In this document: in pieces, positions 44,933 through 53,629 of the stretch
Layout of the letters: each line of letters opens with the position of its first letter
Position numbering within the stretch: the stretch's first letter is position 1
NCBI GenBank assembly: GCA_029867005.1
Contig: CP123443.1
Span: 1,302,001 to 1,366,000 of the forward strand
Length of the DNA stretch: 64,000 bases
Direction of reading: 5' to 3'
Source of the DNA: Candidatus Haliotispira prima
GTDB lineage: Bacteria > Spirochaetota > Spirochaetia > SP-2023
Made by a program: the position numbers and the translations under genes
The notes under the pieces: generated by a model
The model's input: only the letters and a program-made list of their open reading frames with translations
The model's database searches: none
Told to the model about the DNA's origin: nothing

Positions 44933-46111
44933 ATGGCAGAAGGCGGGAAATTTATCCAAAGCATAAATATCCAAAACTTCAAAATGTTTGATACAATTGA
45001 AATAGAAAATGCCAGCCATTTTAACTTATTTATCGGCCATAACAGTCTCGGAAAAACCGGCATTCTGGAAGCTATTTCTTTTGCATGGGGGATTTACCCT
45101 AGCATTCTTTTTGAATCTTACTCCAAAGAAATTCGTGGGGAAAAAATTACCGATCTACGTGACTTTGACCGACTCTACCACAATTTTGACACTTCTCACC
45201 CCATTCATATTGCAATGCAAATGAGTCAAGAACAAGGCTCTGCCTCTGAGAATACACTCCATTATCAAATAGAGTATCATCCGGACGAGACAAACGGAGA
45301 TAAGAGAGCGAAGCTGGCTGTATCCTTAAAAATAGATGATTCTAATTCTGAAAAAGCTAAACTGAAATGGGAAATCACGCAAGAGAAAACGGACTTGGAA
45401 GAGTCCACCTTTGATTCCCTGGAAAAGGCGTTTTTAGAAAAGCTTGCGGCATCCAAGTCAACAAGACAGTATCATTTCCTGCATGAGGGTGGAATAAAAG
45501 AATATCAGGATGTCACCTCTAAGCATGAGCCGATAGTTTCCTTTGTCTCAAATCACCCATATCTTTCTAAGCAAGAACTTGACATACTGGAAAACAACCT
45601 GGATAAACGGCAAGCGTTGTTGGAATTTATTCAGAAGATCAATCCTCATATCAAAACGATCGAGCATAGTAGCCATAAAAATTCTCTTAATCTTTTCCGG
45701 GAAAATATGAACCGTCCTTTTCCACTCAGTCAAATGGGTGCCGGTTTTATCAAAATTATCAGATTATATCTTATATTGTTGGCAGATAAAGAATCTAATG
45801 TCATCCTCTTTGATGAAATCACGGATGGTCTAAGCCCCCGGACGGTCAAGATACTGGTGGATCATGTTCTGCCACTTTTGGCGGAGCGTAACATTCAATT
45901 ATTTGCAACAACGCATTCCTGGGATATTCTGAATGTGCTGGCAGAGACTTATCGAGACGATGATCCGGGATATTGTTCTGTGTATTCTGTAACTCAGACT
46001 GTAACTCAGAAAAGATCCGGCGAAGATTTCGTCACTCAGGCGAGGCGGATTCCCCCTCAGACGTTATATACCTGTTTCCCTGATTTCATTGATTTCCGTA
46101 GGGAGAAATAA
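44933..46111 (+). CDS. AAA/OLD-like ATPase, likely defence component
   Basis: A 392-residue SMC/OLD-type ATPase: IQNFKMFDTIEI opening, Walker A GHNSLGKTG (residues 35-43), Walker B VILFDEITDGL near 290 and the His switch LFATTHSWD near 323. The architecture and the following TOPRIM-like gene resemble two-gene anti-phage systems such as PARIS (AriA/AriB) or other OLD-family pairs; the exact type is inference. The gene is AT-richer than its neighbours and sits inside a sugar ABC transporter operon. It ends directly at the next start (TAAATG). Confidence 0.78.
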   Translation: MAEGGKFIQSINIQNFKMFDTIEIENASHFNLFIGHNSLGKTGILEAISFAWGIYPSILFESYSKEIRGEKITDLRDFDRLYHNFDTSHPIHIAMQMSQEQGSASENTLHYQIEYHPDETNGDKRAKLAVSLKIDDSNSEKAKLKWEITQEKTDLEESTFDSLEKAFLEKLAASKSTRQYHFLHEGGIKEYQDVTSKHEPIVSFVSNHPYLSKQELDILENNLDKRQALLEFIQKINPHIKTIEHSSHKNSLNLFRENMNRPFPLSQMGAGFIKIIRLYLILLADKESNVILFDEITDGLSPRTVKILVDHVLPLLAERNIQLFATTHSWDILNVLAETYRDDDPGYCSVYSVTQTVTQKRSGEDFVTQARRIPPQTLYTCFPDFIDFRREK

Positions 46112-46897
46112 ATGAAATCCCCGGGAATGAAATGTCTGATTCTGTGTGAGGGTAAAACAGATGCCTTAGTAATCCATCATGTGGTAGAAATGCTGCGGTT
46201 GCCTTCTGAATCCTTCATTCCCAAAGATGCCATGCTACAAATAGAAAAACCTTTAGAAAAAGATCGGAAAACGAAGAAAGCTCTACTGGAACAGATCAAA
46301 AATCATAACCTGTGCGTCACTCATACACGAGGTAATGACTTACTGAAAGCACTGCCACGTACTATTGCGGAATCCATCCCAACAGAACCGGAACAACAAA
46401 AGACTACGATCATTGTAATTTGTGATGATGATCACTGTAAGAATGACGAGACGGAGAAGGTCATTAAAAAACTGGAAAATGAAAAGAAGGCGATTCCGGA
46501 CGCTTACGCCCATATATCCTTCGATTATTTTTGCTTTGAAGGTGACCTTGAAAAATTTTTAATAGATTATGTAAAACAAACTCGCCCGGAATGGTATAAA
46601 TGTGTTACAACCGAGCTCAATTCCTGCCTGAAAAAATGCAAAGCAACTGACTTTGAATCTTGGGAAAGCAGCAAGAACCAAGAGCTGTTTCTGCGCTTAA
46701 TTCATTCCGCAAAAGATGGGAATGGAGAATACATCGAAAAATTCCCGGAACAATTTATTGCATATTTCGGTTTGAATGATGAAACAAATTTACGAAAAAC
46801 GGATGATGGGGAAAAGCTCTTGAATTTCCTGCGCGAAAAATTATCCTCGTGTCGAGAACAGGCCCGGGGCCTCATGTTCAATATCAAAAGTCTGTAG
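46112..46897 (+). CDS. TOPRIM-like effector (DUF3226/DUF4435-type), likely defence component
   Basis: A 261-residue protein with a TOPRIM-like signature: conserved Glu in LILCEGKTDALVI (residues 10-22) and the Asp cluster VICDDDHC near 102. A conserved FEGDLEKFLIDYV block follows, as in DUF3226/DUF4435-like proteins. Such proteins act as nucleases or effectors released by their partner ATPase. It starts at the base after the ATPase stop and ends 9 bases before the permease gene, so it is co-transcribed with both. Assignment to a named system needs comparison. Confidence 0.7.
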   Translation: MKSPGMKCLILCEGKTDALVIHHVVEMLRLPSESFIPKDAMLQIEKPLEKDRKTKKALLEQIKNHNLCVTHTRGNDLLKALPRTIAESIPTEPEQQKTTIIVICDDDHCKNDETEKVIKKLENEKKAIPDAYAHISFDYFCFEGDLEKFLIDYVKQTRPEWYKCVTTELNSCLKKCKATDFESWESSKNQELFLRLIHSAKDGNGEYIEKFPEQFIAYFGLNDETNLRKTDDGEKLLNFLREKLSSCREQARGLMFNIKSL

Positions 46898-46906
46898 GTA
46901 TCACGG

Positions 46907-47839
46907 ATGATTGACTACCCAATTTTTCGCAACAAATGGCTGGCTCTGGGGCTGTTATTGCCCACTCTCCTCATCTTGCTCGTCTTTTTGTACTACCCGT
47001 TGTGGCAGATGTTTGTCACCAGCTTTTACCGCAGCAATTTTGTGCTAAATACCCGTACCTTTAACGGCGTGGCCAACTTTGTCCGGCTGTTTTCCGGACC
47101 CTTTGCGGCTGCTTACCGCCAAGTCTTTGTCCAGACTCTTATCCTGGTGGTCACGGTGGAAGTCATCGGTATTGGGCTGAGCATGATTTTGGCCTACATG
47201 CTGACTCTGCCGATTCGCGGCCTCAGGCTGTACCAAGGTGTCATCCTGTTGACCTTCGCGCTTTCGCCCTCGGTGATGGCGGTAATCTTTTCCTTTATGT
47301 TCAATCCGGAAGCCGGAATCGTCAACCACATTTTGGGGCAATGGTTCGGCATCAAACCGGACTGGCTGGGCAATGGTGTTCTGGCTATGGGATTAACTGC
47401 CACCGGACTGATCTGGAAAAATCTGGGCTACAATGTGGTCTTTTACATAGCGGCCTTCCGAAACCTGCCCAAAGAAATTGATGCCGCAGCCAAAATTGAC
47501 GGGGCCCACGGACTGGGAAAGCTGCTGCGCATTTCTGCGCCCCTGCTTTCCCCTACCACTTTTTTTCTGGTGTTCACCAACCTGACCTTTGTGGTCTTTG
47601 ATTCCTTCGGTTTTATTGACATTTTTACCAGGGGCTCACCGGTTGGCCGTGGCTTTTTTGACAATACCGGGATGACATCCACTCTGATGTACAAGATATT
47701 TCTGGACGGTTTCGGCGGCAGCAGTAACATTGGTACGGCCGCAGCACAGAGTATTCTGCTGTTTATTCTGGTGGTGGGTTTGGCCGTGGTAAACTACCGG
47801 GTCACTCACAAAAATATACAGTACGGGGAAAACAATTAA
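46907..47839 (+). CDS. ABC transporter permease (UgpA/MalF-like)
   Basis: A 310-residue inner-membrane permease with six predicted helices and the EAA loop EIDAAAKIDGAHGLGKLLRI near residue 191 that contacts the ATPase. It overlaps the next permease (its TAA shares one base with the following ATG). The cognate ATPase gene is not in the window; a shared MsmK/UgpC-like ATPase elsewhere is likely. Confidence 0.9.
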   Translation: MIDYPIFRNKWLALGLLLPTLLILLVFLYYPLWQMFVTSFYRSNFVLNTRTFNGVANFVRLFSGPFAAAYRQVFVQTLILVVTVEVIGIGLSMILAYMLTLPIRGLRLYQGVILLTFALSPSVMAVIFSFMFNPEAGIVNHILGQWFGIKPDWLGNGVLAMGLTATGLIWKNLGYNVVFYIAAFRNLPKEIDAAAKIDGAHGLGKLLRISAPLLSPTTFFLVFTNLTFVVFDSFGFIDIFTRGSPVGRGFFDNTGMTSTLMYKIFLDGFGGSSNIGTAAAQSILLFILVVGLAVVNYRVTHKNIQYGENN

Positions 47840-48750
47840 TGTTGCCTCAGGCCCTGCGGGCCCAAAAAAAACGTGATGCACTGGCTGTGCATATTACTTT
47901 GGCAACGGTCAGTATTCTGTTGGGTCTGCCGGTTGTCTTTTTGGTGCTGAAGGCCACGCAAAGCACGGCTGAGGCCATTACGCCTTCTTTGCTACCCGGC
48001 GGCATGTTTTGGCAGAACGTACAGAGTGCCTGGAAAAGCTACAACATGGCGACCTTCATGGGCAATACCCTGGTCATTACTACCGCCATCACTTTTGGCA
48101 AGACCGTACTGTCTATCCTGGCGGCCATGGTCTTTGTCTATTTCCGCATACGGGGCAAGCTTGTGCTGTTTTGGGCGATTCTCATTACGCTCTACATTCC
48201 CACGGATTTGATTGCGATTGGTCTGTTTGACGTGATTTCGCAGGGGCAGCCTTCTGTGCCCGAATTTCTGGTTTGGCTGGCCAATCCCGTCAAGGTTTTG
48301 TTCCGTCCGATTCCCTTTGGTCTGGACTGGGCCAATAGCTACAAAGCCATCATCATTCCGTTCCTGGCTTCGGCTACCGGCACATTTTTGTTTATCCAGC
48401 ACTTTCGTACCATTCCCAAGTCTTTTGCCGAAGTGGCCGTGCTGGAAGGTATGGGGCCGTTGTCCTACCTGTTTCGCATCCTGATTCCTGTAAGCCGAAA
48501 TACCATAGGTGCTTTGTGGGTGATACAGTTTGTCTTTTACTGGAATCAGTATTTCTGGCCGCGTCTCATCATCCAAGACAGTGACTCACAGGTAATCCAA
48601 GTGGCCTTGCGCCTAATGGTGGGCCAAGACCAAATCGCTTGGGGGGTGTTGATGGCCGGCACCATCATTGTGGTGCTGCCGCCGTTGCTGGTCTTTCTGT
48701 TACTGATTAAGCAACTGGAGGGCGGCGTAGCTCTGAGTACGGGGAAATGA
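47839..48750 (+). CDS. ABC transporter permease (UgpE/MalG-like)
   Basis: A 303-residue inner-membrane permease with an EAA loop SFAEVAVLEGMGPLSYLFRI near residue 195. Partner of the preceding gene; together with the binding protein at 43.4 kb it forms an importer. No ATPase gene follows, and the next unit is the family B lipoprotein array. Confidence 0.9.
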   Translation: MLPQALRAQKKRDALAVHITLATVSILLGLPVVFLVLKATQSTAEAITPSLLPGGMFWQNVQSAWKSYNMATFMGNTLVITTAITFGKTVLSILAAMVFVYFRIRGKLVLFWAILITLYIPTDLIAIGLFDVISQGQPSVPEFLVWLANPVKVLFRPIPFGLDWANSYKAIIIPFLASATGTFLFIQHFRTIPKSFAEVAVLEGMGPLSYLFRILIPVSRNTIGALWVIQFVFYWNQYFWPRLIIQDSDSQVIQVALRLMVGQDQIAWGVLMAGTIIVVLPPLLVFLLLIKQLEGGVALSTGK

Positions 48751-48924
48751 TCACAAGACTGCCTGCCAAGACAAATACGAACCTGCTGTGCCGGAACAAG
48801 ACTCAAAATCAAACCCTGAATGATTCCTGCTTCTGATATTATTATTGGCCCCCCTTGCCAGAGGTTCGACAGGTTCACCTACCGACAAACTCACCTACAT
48901 ATCGGATCGGACATGTAGAGACTC

Positions 48925-48958
48925 GTGGTAAAGACACGTGATCACGTGTCTTTACCAC
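48925..48958. terminator. 34-bp perfect palindrome before cassette 6
   Basis: Two 17-bp arms with no loop, just upstream of the cassette 6 promoter (-35 at 48962). It could terminate the transporter operon or bind a dimeric regulator. The upstream stretch 48853-48877 repeats 41722-41746 (CCTTGCCA, then AGGTTCGACAGG). Confidence 0.5.
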
Positions 48959-48961
48959 CCC

Positions 48962-48990
48962 TTGCCAAAACCTCTAAACGAATATACAAT
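48962..48990 (+). promoter_or_regulatory. Promoter of cassette 6
   Basis: TTGCCA (48962-48967), 17-base spacer, TACAAT (48985-48990). Confidence 0.7.
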
Positions 48991-49027
48991 CTATTCCAAA
49001 TCTAAACTAACTTGCAGGAGTGCACCC

Positions 49028-49120
49028 ATGAAAAATAAAGCTAAAGTGTTGACATATATTGGTATAAACAGTAGAATATCCAATATCCAATATCCAATAT
49101 CCAATATCCCGCTACTTTAG
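49028..49120 (+). CDS. Cassette 6 leader ORF with 7-bp repeat
   Basis: Begins MKNKAKVLTYIGIN, then the shared ISNIQYPISNI from the tract at 49076-49108. GCAGGAG lies upstream. Confidence 0.7.
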   Translation: MKNKAKVLTYIGINSRISNIQYPISNIPLL

Positions 49121-50040
49121 AAAACAAGCATTTACTCTATTTCTTATCACACCGTTTCATACTCTTTTATTCATTTCTCTATTGTCTTTTACCACTATTT
49201 TTCCTGTCCGTTATCAGCGTCTCCTTACTCGGCTGTGCCCCGCTGTCTGATGACAAGAAAGACCCGACCCCTCCCGTAAACCCAATCATTTCTTTTTCCT
49301 CCGCCGCTGTGGCCTCTTCTTTGCAATTGGAAATGAAAAGCGATGTGGAAATCACAAATATGGGGGCGGTTGTTCGCTTAGCTGCCGAAGCGGGCCCTAC
49401 CAAGGCAGAAGCCCTGGCCAGTAAAGGGCATGTACGTATCAGCATACCGGCCGGTGCTACACGAAAAATAAGTATCAACCGGCACTATACGACCAACTTC
49501 GACGATGGGCTTACTCTGGCCGATCTCCTCACCCCTGCGACAGACTATAAGCTCTATCTGTACTTTCCCGATATAGCCTCAAATACGGAGCTCACAGGGC
49601 TGAGTATTCGCGACAATATGGCAGAAGTGAGCTTTACCACCGCCAGCCTACCCGCTGAGGGTGATACCAAGTGGCTTAGCAGTAATGACGGCAAATGTGT
49701 GGCGAGTTTAGATGCGTACTATTTTATGCAGGAACAAACAGGCACCGCCGTGTGCTACTTTTATCTAAACTTTGACCCACCCTTCATTGAAGCCTCTGTT
49801 CAAAATAGTCGTGGGACATTCGACAATCTGGGCACTTATTCTGCTAATGTGTGGACTCCCTCTGCCATTTTAGATTCTGCATACGGGTTGATTTCCGGCT
49901 ATACATCCAACACTACGAACCATTATGCCTATTGGATAGGGAAAGATAAAATGCAGTCCATAGAAAACCAAATTAGAGTTTCGATTACGAACCAGGCAGG
50001 ACTGTCCACATTACTCTTTATTCCCGTAACTCGCCATTAG
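49120..50040 (+). CDS. Cassette 6 family B surface lipoprotein (no in-frame start codon)
   Basis: Nominal start after the leader stop. Basic n-region (HR), hydrophobic core, lipobox LLGC, then APLSDDKKDPTPP. The first conventional start is a GTG at 49309, after the lipid Cys. The family B domain has the pattern VASSLQLEMKSDVEI, two conserved Cys (KCVASLDAYYFM; AVCYFY) that could form a disulfide, a variable segment and the fixed end GLISGYTSN... PVTRH. Function unknown. Confidence 0.7.
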   Translation, partial: ENKHLLYFLSHRFILFYSFLYCLLPLFFLSVISVSLLGCAPLSDDKKDPTPPVNPIISFSSAAVASSLQLEMKSDVEITNMGAVVRLAAEAGPTKAEALASKGHVRISIPAGATRKISINRHYTTNFDDGLTLADLLTPATDYKLYLYFPDIASNTELTGLSIRDNMAEVSFTTASLPAEGDTKWLSSNDGKCVASLDAYYFMQEQTGTAVCYFYLNFDPPFIEASVQNSRGTFDNLGTYSANVWTPSAILDSAYGLISGYTSNTTNHYAYWIGKDKMQSIENQIRVSITNQAGLSTLLFIPVTRH

Positions 50041-50063
50041 GTATTTGGGAGCCACTTCCAACG

Positions 50064-50095
50064 CGCCCCCCTTTTAGATCGAATGAGGGGGGGCG
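50064..50095 (+). terminator. Terminator-like hairpin after cassette 6
   Basis: Stem CGCCCCCC with its complement, loop TTTTAGATCGAATGA. Similar sequences follow cassettes 7, 8, 9. Confidence 0.6.
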
Positions 50096-50108
50096 AAATC
50101 AGGGCCCC

Positions 50109-50137
50109 TTGCCAAATACCCTGAACGAATATACAAT
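50109..50137 (+). promoter_or_regulatory. Promoter of cassette 7
   Basis: TTGCCA (50109-50114), 17-base spacer, TACAAT (50132-50137). Confidence 0.7.
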
Positions 50138-50171
50138 AAGCCAAAATCAGACTATTTCGAGGAGTTTTCTC

Positions 50172-50264
50172 ATGAAACATCAACAAACACGATTGACCGG
50201 CACGCCGGTAAACAGTAGAATATCCAATATCCAATATCCAATATCCAATATCACACTACTTTAG
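50172..50264 (+). CDS. Cassette 7 leader ORF with 7-bp repeat
   Basis: Begins MKHQQTRLTGTPVNS, then ISNIQYPISNI from the tract at 50220-50252. Ribosome binding site GAGGAG. Confidence 0.7.
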   Translation: MKHQQTRLTGTPVNSRISNIQYPISNITLL

Positions 50265-51202
50265 AAAACAAGCACTTACTCCATTCCCTATCACACCGTT
50301 TCAGACCTCTTTATTCATTTATCTATCGTCTTTTACCACTATTTTTCCTGTCCGTTATCAGCATCTCCTTACTCGGCTGTGCCCCGATATCCGATACTGG
50401 TACCCCTCCTGCTGCTGAGCCACCGGCCCCCATAAACCCAATCATTTCCTTTTCCTCTGCCGCTGTGGCCTCTTCTCTGCAATTGGAAATGACCAGCAAT
50501 GTCGAACTCGCAAACATAGGGGCGGTTGTTCGTTTGGCTGCCGAAGCGGCCCCCACTGGGGCAGAAGCCCTAGTCAGTAAAGGGCATGTAAGCGTAAGCA
50601 TACCCGCCGGTGTCACAAGAAAAATAAGCATTAGCCAACACTACTCGACCAACTTTACCGATGGCCTTACTCTGGCCGATGTCCTTGCCCCCAATACGGC
50701 GTACAAACTTTATCTCTATTTCCCCGCAGGCCGTATTACGACAACGGCAGAGCTGACCGGCTTGAGCATTACCGATGATAGGGCCGTAGTCCCTTTCACG
50801 ACCGCTGCATTACCCGCTGAGGGTGATACCAAGTGGCTTAGCAGTAATGGCAGCGAATGCGTGGCAAGTTTAGATGCCTACTATTTTATGCAGGAACAAA
50901 CAGGTGTGGCAGTCTGCTACTTTTATGTAAACTTTAGCCCTTCCGTCACTGAATTATCGACTAAAATTAATGATCGTGTATTCGGCAATATAGGGACTTA
51001 TGCTGGTAATCTAGCCGCTCCCAGTGCCAACTTCCATTATACATACGGGTTCATTTCCGGCTATACGTCCAACGCCACTAACCACTATGACTATTTGGTT
51101 GGTGCAGATAAAGTGGCTACCATACAAACAACCCTCTCACACACGATTCTTGACAATCGGGGGAGACCAACAACATTTATAATTCCGGTAACTCGCCATT
51201 AG
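50264..51202 (+). CDS. Cassette 7 family B surface lipoprotein (no in-frame start codon)
   Basis: Nominal start after the leader stop. Basic n-region (HRFRP), hydrophobic core, lipobox LLGC, then APISDTGTPPAAEPPAP. No ATG, GTG or TTG before the Cys; the first is the GTG at 50465. Family B domain with Cys pair, variable segment (ELSTKINDRVFGNIGTY) and conserved end. Confidence 0.7.
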   Translation, partial: ENKHLLHSLSHRFRPLYSFIYRLLPLFFLSVISISLLGCAPISDTGTPPAAEPPAPINPIISFSSAAVASSLQLEMTSNVELANIGAVVRLAAEAAPTGAEALVSKGHVSVSIPAGVTRKISISQHYSTNFTDGLTLADVLAPNTAYKLYLYFPAGRITTTAELTGLSITDDRAVVPFTTAALPAEGDTKWLSSNGSECVASLDAYYFMQEQTGVAVCYFYVNFSPSVTELSTKINDRVFGNIGTYAGNLAAPSANFHYTYGFISGYTSNATNHYDYLVGADKVATIQTTLSHTILDNRGRPTTFIIPVTRH

Positions 51203-51247
51203 GTATTTGGGGCCACCTCCAACACCCTCCCTTTTTAGATCGAATGA

Positions 51248-51268
51248 GGGGGGGCATGAGGCCCCCCC
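51248..51268 (+). terminator. Terminator-like hairpin after cassette 7
   Basis: G-run and C-run stem of about 8 bp with a 5-base loop, just before the cassette 8 -35 element. Confidence 0.5.
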
Positions 51269-51269
51269 C

Positions 51270-51298
51270 TTGCCAAATATCCTGAACGAATATATAAT
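51270..51298 (+). promoter_or_regulatory. Promoter of cassette 8
   Basis: TTGCCA (51270-51275), 17-base spacer, TATAAT (51293-51298). Confidence 0.7.
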
Positions 51299-51332
51299 AG
51301 GCCAAAATCAGACTATTTCGAGGAGTTTTCTC

Positions 51333-51425
51333 ATGAAACATCAACAAGCACTATTGACCGGCAAGCCGGTAAACAGTAGAATATCCAATATCCAATATCC
51401 AATATCCAATATCCCGCTACTTTAG
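51333..51425 (+). CDS. Cassette 8 leader ORF with 7-bp repeat
   Basis: Begins MKHQQALLTGKPVNS, tract 51381-51413. In the lipoprotein frame a TAG lies immediately before the tract, so entry to that frame is only possible within or after the repeat. Confidence 0.7.
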   Translation: MKHQQALLTGKPVNSRISNIQYPISNIPLL

Positions 51426-52360
51426 AAAACAAGCATTTACTCCATTTCTTATCACACCGTTTCATAATTTTTTATTCATTTCTCTATCGTATTTTACCAC
51501 TATTTTTTCTGTCCGTTATCGTTGTGTCTTTACTCGGTTGTGCCCCGATATCCGACACCGATACCCCGCCTGCGTCTGAGCCACCTGCCCCGGTAAACCC
51601 AATTATCTCCTTTTCCTCTGCTGCTGTGGCCTCTTATTTGCAATTGGAGGTGACCAGCAATGTCGAAATCGCAAACATAGGGGCGGTTGTTCGCCTGGCT
51701 GCCGAAGCGGCCCCCACAGAGGCAGAAGCCCTGGCCAGTAGAGGTCATGTAAGCGTAAACATACCCGCCGGTGTCACAAGAAAAATAAGCATTAGCCAAC
51801 ACTATAGTACCAACTTTGCTGATGGCCTTACTCTGGCCGATGTGCTTGCCCCCAATACGGCATACAAACTTTATCTCTATTTCCCCGCAGGCCGTATTAC
51901 GACAACGGCGGAGCTTACCGGCTTGAGCATTACCGATGATATGGCCGTAGTCCCTTTCACGACCGCTGCGTTACCCGCTGAAGGTGATGCCAAATGGCTT
52001 AGTGGTAATGCTAAATGTGTGGCGAGCCCGGATACCTACTATTTTATGCAGGAACAAACAGGTGTCGCAGTGTGTTACTTCTATACAAACTTTAGCCCTT
52101 CCGTCTCTGAATTATCGACCCAAACTAATAATGAGGGTCAGTACCAGAATATAGGGACGTATACTCCTGGTAATGTAGAGATCTCTGCTAATTTCCACTA
52201 TACATACGGGTTGATTTCCGGCTATACATCCAATTCCACTAACCACTATGACTATTGGGTTGGTGCAGATAAGAATGCTATCATACAAAAAATCAGACAC
52301 ACGATTCTTGACGGTCGGGGAATACCAACAACAGTATTCCTTCCTGTGACTCGCCATTAG
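51425..52360 (+). CDS. Cassette 8 family B surface lipoprotein
   Basis: Nominal start after the leader stop. Basic n-region (HRF, YR), hydrophobic core, lipobox LLGC, then APISDTDTPPASEPP. The only conventional start before the Cys is a GTG six codons upstream of it (51524), too close to give a signal peptide. Family B domain; the variable segment (ELSTQTNNEGQYQNIGTY) closely matches cassette 10. Confidence 0.7.
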   Translation, partial: ENKHLLHFLSHRFIIFYSFLYRILPLFFLSVIVVSLLGCAPISDTDTPPASEPPAPVNPIISFSSAAVASYLQLEVTSNVEIANIGAVVRLAAEAAPTEAEALASRGHVSVNIPAGVTRKISISQHYSTNFADGLTLADVLAPNTAYKLYLYFPAGRITTTAELTGLSITDDMAVVPFTTAALPAEGDAKWLSGNAKCVASPDTYYFMQEQTGVAVCYFYTNFSPSVSELSTQTNNEGQYQNIGTYTPGNVEISANFHYTYGLISGYTSNSTNHYDYWVGADKNAIIQKIRHTILDGRGIPTTVFLPVTRH

Positions 52361-52382
52361 GTATTTGAGGGCCACTTCCAAC

Positions 52383-52416
52383 GCCCCCCCCTTTCGGAGA
52401 ATGAAGAGAGGGGGGC
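52383..52416 (+). terminator. Terminator-like hairpin after cassette 8
   Basis: Stem GCCCCCC with its complement and a long purine-rich loop. Confidence 0.5.
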
Positions 52417-52432
52417 CAAATGAGAGGGCCCC

Positions 52433-52461
52433 TTGCCAAATATCCTGAACGAATATACAAT
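52433..52461 (+). promoter_or_regulatory. Promoter of cassette 9
   Basis: TTGCCA (52433-52438), 17-base spacer, TACAAT (52456-52461). Confidence 0.7.
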
Positions 52462-52495
52462 AAGTCAAAATCAGACTATTTCGAGGAGTTTTCTC

Positions 52496-52588
52496 ATGAA
52501 ACATCAACAAACACGATTGACTGACAAGTCGGTAAACAGTAGAATATCCAATATCCAATATCCAATATCCAATATCACACTACTTTAG
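52496..52588 (+). CDS. Cassette 9 leader ORF with 7-bp repeat
   Basis: Begins MKHQQTRLTDKSVNS, tract 52544-52576. TAG precedes the tract in the lipoprotein frame, as in cassette 8. Confidence 0.7.
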   Translation: MKHQQTRLTDKSVNSRISNIQYPISNITLL

Positions 52589-53499
52589 AAAACAAGCATT
52601 TACTCTATTTCCTATCACACCGTTTCAGACATTTTTATTCATTTTTTTATCGTCTTTTACCACTATTTTTCCTGTCCGTTATTGGCTGTGCCCCGCTGTC
52701 TGATGACAAGAAAGATCCGACCCCTCCCGTAGACCCAATCATTTCCTTTTCCTCTGCCGCTGTGGCCTCTTCTTTACAATTGGAAATGACCAGCAATGTC
52801 GAACTCGCAAACATAGGGGCGGTTGTTCGCCTGGCTGCCGAAGCGGCCCCCACAGAGGCAGAAGCCCTGGCCGGTAAAGGGCATGTAAGCGTAAGCATAC
52901 CCGCCGGTGTCACACGGAAAATAAGCATTAGCCAACACTATTCGACCAACTTTACCGATGGCCTTACTCTGGCCGATGTCCTTGCCCCCAGTACGGCGTA
53001 CAAACTGTATCTCTATTTCCCCGCAGGCCGTATTACCGCAACGGCGGAAATTACAGGGCTGAACATCACCGATGATAGGGCCATAGTCCCTTTCACGACC
53101 GCTGCATTACCCGCTGAGGATGATGCCAAGTGGCTTAGCAATATTGGCAGCAAATGTTTGGGAAGCTTAGATACGTACTATTTTATGCAGGAACAAACAG
53201 GTGTCGCAGTGTGTTACTTCTATACAAATTTTAGTCCTCTTGCCCTTGAAATCGTATATAAAAGTAATGAGGGTCCGCTCGATAACATTGGCACTTATGA
53301 TGGTAGAGTGGGAACTCCGTCTGCCGCTTTCCATTTTGCATACGGATCAATTTCCGGCTATACATCCAACTCCACCAACCATTATGCCTATTGGATAGGG
53401 GCAGATAAAGTAGCTAAAATACAAAATAGCATGAGAAGTACAACTATTGACCTATTAGGCATTCCAATAGCATTTGACATTCCGGTAACTCGCCATTAG
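52588..53499 (+). CDS. Cassette 9 family B surface lipoprotein (no in-frame start codon)
   Basis: Nominal start after the leader stop. The signal region is shorter than in its paralogs (a deletion brings VIGC directly after the core) but the -1 frame relation is kept. Mature N-terminus APLSDDKKDPTPP as in cassette 6, while the domain N-terminus is like cassette 7, so it reads as a mosaic. Its variable segment (LALEIVYKSNEGPLDNIGTY) is unique. First conventional start GTG at 52762. Confidence 0.7.
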   Translation, partial: ENKHLLYFLSHRFRHFYSFFYRLLPLFFLSVIGCAPLSDDKKDPTPPVDPIISFSSAAVASSLQLEMTSNVELANIGAVVRLAAEAAPTEAEALAGKGHVSVSIPAGVTRKISISQHYSTNFTDGLTLADVLAPSTAYKLYLYFPAGRITATAEITGLNITDDRAIVPFTTAALPAEDDAKWLSNIGSKCLGSLDTYYFMQEQTGVAVCYFYTNFSPLALEIVYKSNEGPLDNIGTYDGRVGTPSAAFHFAYGSISGYTSNSTNHYAYWIGADKVAKIQNSMRSTTIDLLGIPIAFDIPVTRH

Positions 53500-53519
53500 G
53501 TATTTGGGGCCACCTCCAA

Positions 53520-53552
53520 CGCCATCCCTTTTGAGATCGAATGAGGGAGGCG
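53520..53552 (+). terminator. Terminator-like hairpin after cassette 9
   Basis: Arms CGCCATCCC and GGGAGGCG, one bulge, same loop type as the other family B hairpins. Confidence 0.5.
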
Positions 53553-53566
53553 AAATGAGAGGGCCC

Positions 53567-53595
53567 TTGCCAAATACCCTGAACGAATATACAAT
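53567..53595 (+). promoter_or_regulatory. Promoter of cassette 10
   Basis: TTGCCA (53567-53572), 17-base spacer, TACAAT (53590-53595). Confidence 0.7.
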
Positions 53596-53629
53596 AAGCC
53601 AAAATCAGACTATTTCAAGGAGTTTTCTC

